Shown: positions 63,515-64,000 of the stretch, piece after piece
How positions within the stretch are numbered: position 1 is the first letter of the stretch
Layout of the letters: each line of letters begins with the position of its first letter
Origin: Acidobacteriota bacterium
GTDB lineage: Bacteria; Acidobacteriota; Terriglobia; Bryobacterales; Bryobacteraceae
Reading direction: 5' to 3'
Assembly: GCA_016185425.1 (NCBI GenBank)
Contig: JACPNQ010000045.1
Span: forward strand, 39,844-103,843
DNA: 64,000 nt
Position numbers and translations under genes: made by a program
Notes under the pieces: generated by a model
What the model saw: the letters and a program-made list of their open reading frames with translations, nothing else
Databases searched by the model: none
What the model was told of the DNA's origin: nothing

Positions 63515-63909
63515 CACAGTATCTCGGGTATCTCGGCTTTGGTTCTACACACTGCGAGGCCTGGATCTAGTAGACAAGGATTAAATATAATGATCGGCGT
63601 CCTTAACATCTTCCACTTCTCCAGACTTTCAGCCGTCGTTCCAAGCACTCGCTGCAGGTATTTGTTGAGGCCATCGGCCCTTCTGTGTTTCGTTACTTGC
63701 GTTGCTTTGTCCAATATCTGCTTGGCGTGGTTCCGAACCTCTCTTCTCCAATGATCTACGGCTGGGGCGTTGGGTTCCTTCTCGAGATATTCCAGATGCT
63801 GCAATAGTCTTGTATACCACCCGCGCAACTGTGTGTCCGGGTCGACGTTAAAGATGAACCTGCCGGGATCCTGAACAGAGGGGCCGATGGGCGCATTCTC
63901 GGTCCACAC
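63514..63909 (-). CDS. unrecognised protein, first gene of a pair
   Basis: The 131-residue product (from ATG 63909) is predicted helical and basic in the middle (LEYLEKEPNAPAVDHWRREV, then HAKQILDKATQVTKHRRADG), without signal peptide or membrane helix. It ends on TGA 63514-63516, overlapping the next start. No motif is recognised. GC content is lower than in the neighbouring genes, as in its partner, so the two were probably acquired together. The start is unsure; the frame could begin upstream near the window edge. Confidence 0.55.
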   Translation of the reverse strand: MWTENAPIGPSVQDPGRFIFNVDPDTQLRGWYTRLLQHLEYLEKEPNAPAVDHWRREVRNHAKQILDKATQVTKHRRADGLNKYLQRVLGTTAESLEKWKMLRTPIIIFNPCLLDPGLAVCRTKAEIPEIL

Positions 63910-64000
63910 GCCGCCGATCGTTCCACAGTTTCCGAGCGCGCCCCCGCAGTTGAATAGGCCACCTAGTGAGCCAGGGTTCGTTCCCGGAGCACTCGGTCCA

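Overview
The window reads as a chromosomal segment of an Acidobacteriota bacterium, most likely of the Bryobacterales/Solibacter group. The reasons are family-level: a VWFA-related acidobacterial protein, a Solibacter-type C-terminal domain behind NHL repeats, a remnant of the other Solibacter C-terminal domain, five full and one broken Oar-like TonB-dependent receptors with a carboxypeptidase-regulatory N-terminus, many Tat-exported Gfo/Idh/MocA oxidoreductases, and high GC. All family names come from reading the proteins; no search was run.

Layout. 0-9.7 kb: the 3' end of a membrane protein gene (Lgt-like), a small hypothetical gene with a clear terminator, a large secreted repeat-like protein plus a Tat-exported VWA protein, then (minus strand) a hybrid histidine kinase with a two-component-regulator propeller and an RluA-type pseudouridine synthase. 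9.7-14.75 kb: a compact five-gene operon that I read as a type III-A CRISPR effector, cas10(csm1)-csm2-csm3-csm4-csm5. It is odd in four ways: Cas10 has no HD domain, its GGDD is GGYD, Csm2 has a ~145-residue disordered RGG-containing N-terminal tail, and there is no CRISPR array, cas6, cas1/cas2 or csm6/CARF gene anywhere in the window. The Csm3 RNA-cleaving aspartate is kept. This is the best candidate for an undescribed system: an RNA-only Csm complex without cyclic-oligoadenylate signalling or DNase activity.

14.9-18.5 kb: an ExeA-like AAA ATPase, a very short gene for a secreted 58-residue peptide with a duplicated VGPLPPPDD motif, a 7-TM membrane protein and an oxidoreductase. 18.6-42.8 kb: a carbohydrate-utilisation locus. 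A GntR/periplasmic-binding-protein-type regulator is divergent from a strong promoter that drives TonB receptor, fructokinase, aldo/keto reductase, FG-GAP protein, a duplicated [TonB receptor + GHL6-like hydrolase] module, GH32 fructosidase, MFS sugar porter and Gfo/Idh oxidoreductase. Several junctions overlap (ATGA or TGATG). The logic is outer-membrane uptake, periplasmic fructan/sucrose-type hydrolysis, inner-membrane import and fructose phosphorylation.

42.8-64 kb: a looser accessory stretch. It holds a DinB-like protein, a Solibacter-domain remnant, two serine beta-lactamase-like hydrolases, two more TonB receptors, a tight ArsR-SRPBCC-DUF1801 operon whose start lies in a perfect 24-bp palindrome, a carboxylesterase, an NHL-repeat protein, an amidohydrolase, a back-to-back junction of a broken FtsX permease and a broken TonB receptor, and two unrecognised overlapping genes at the right edge.
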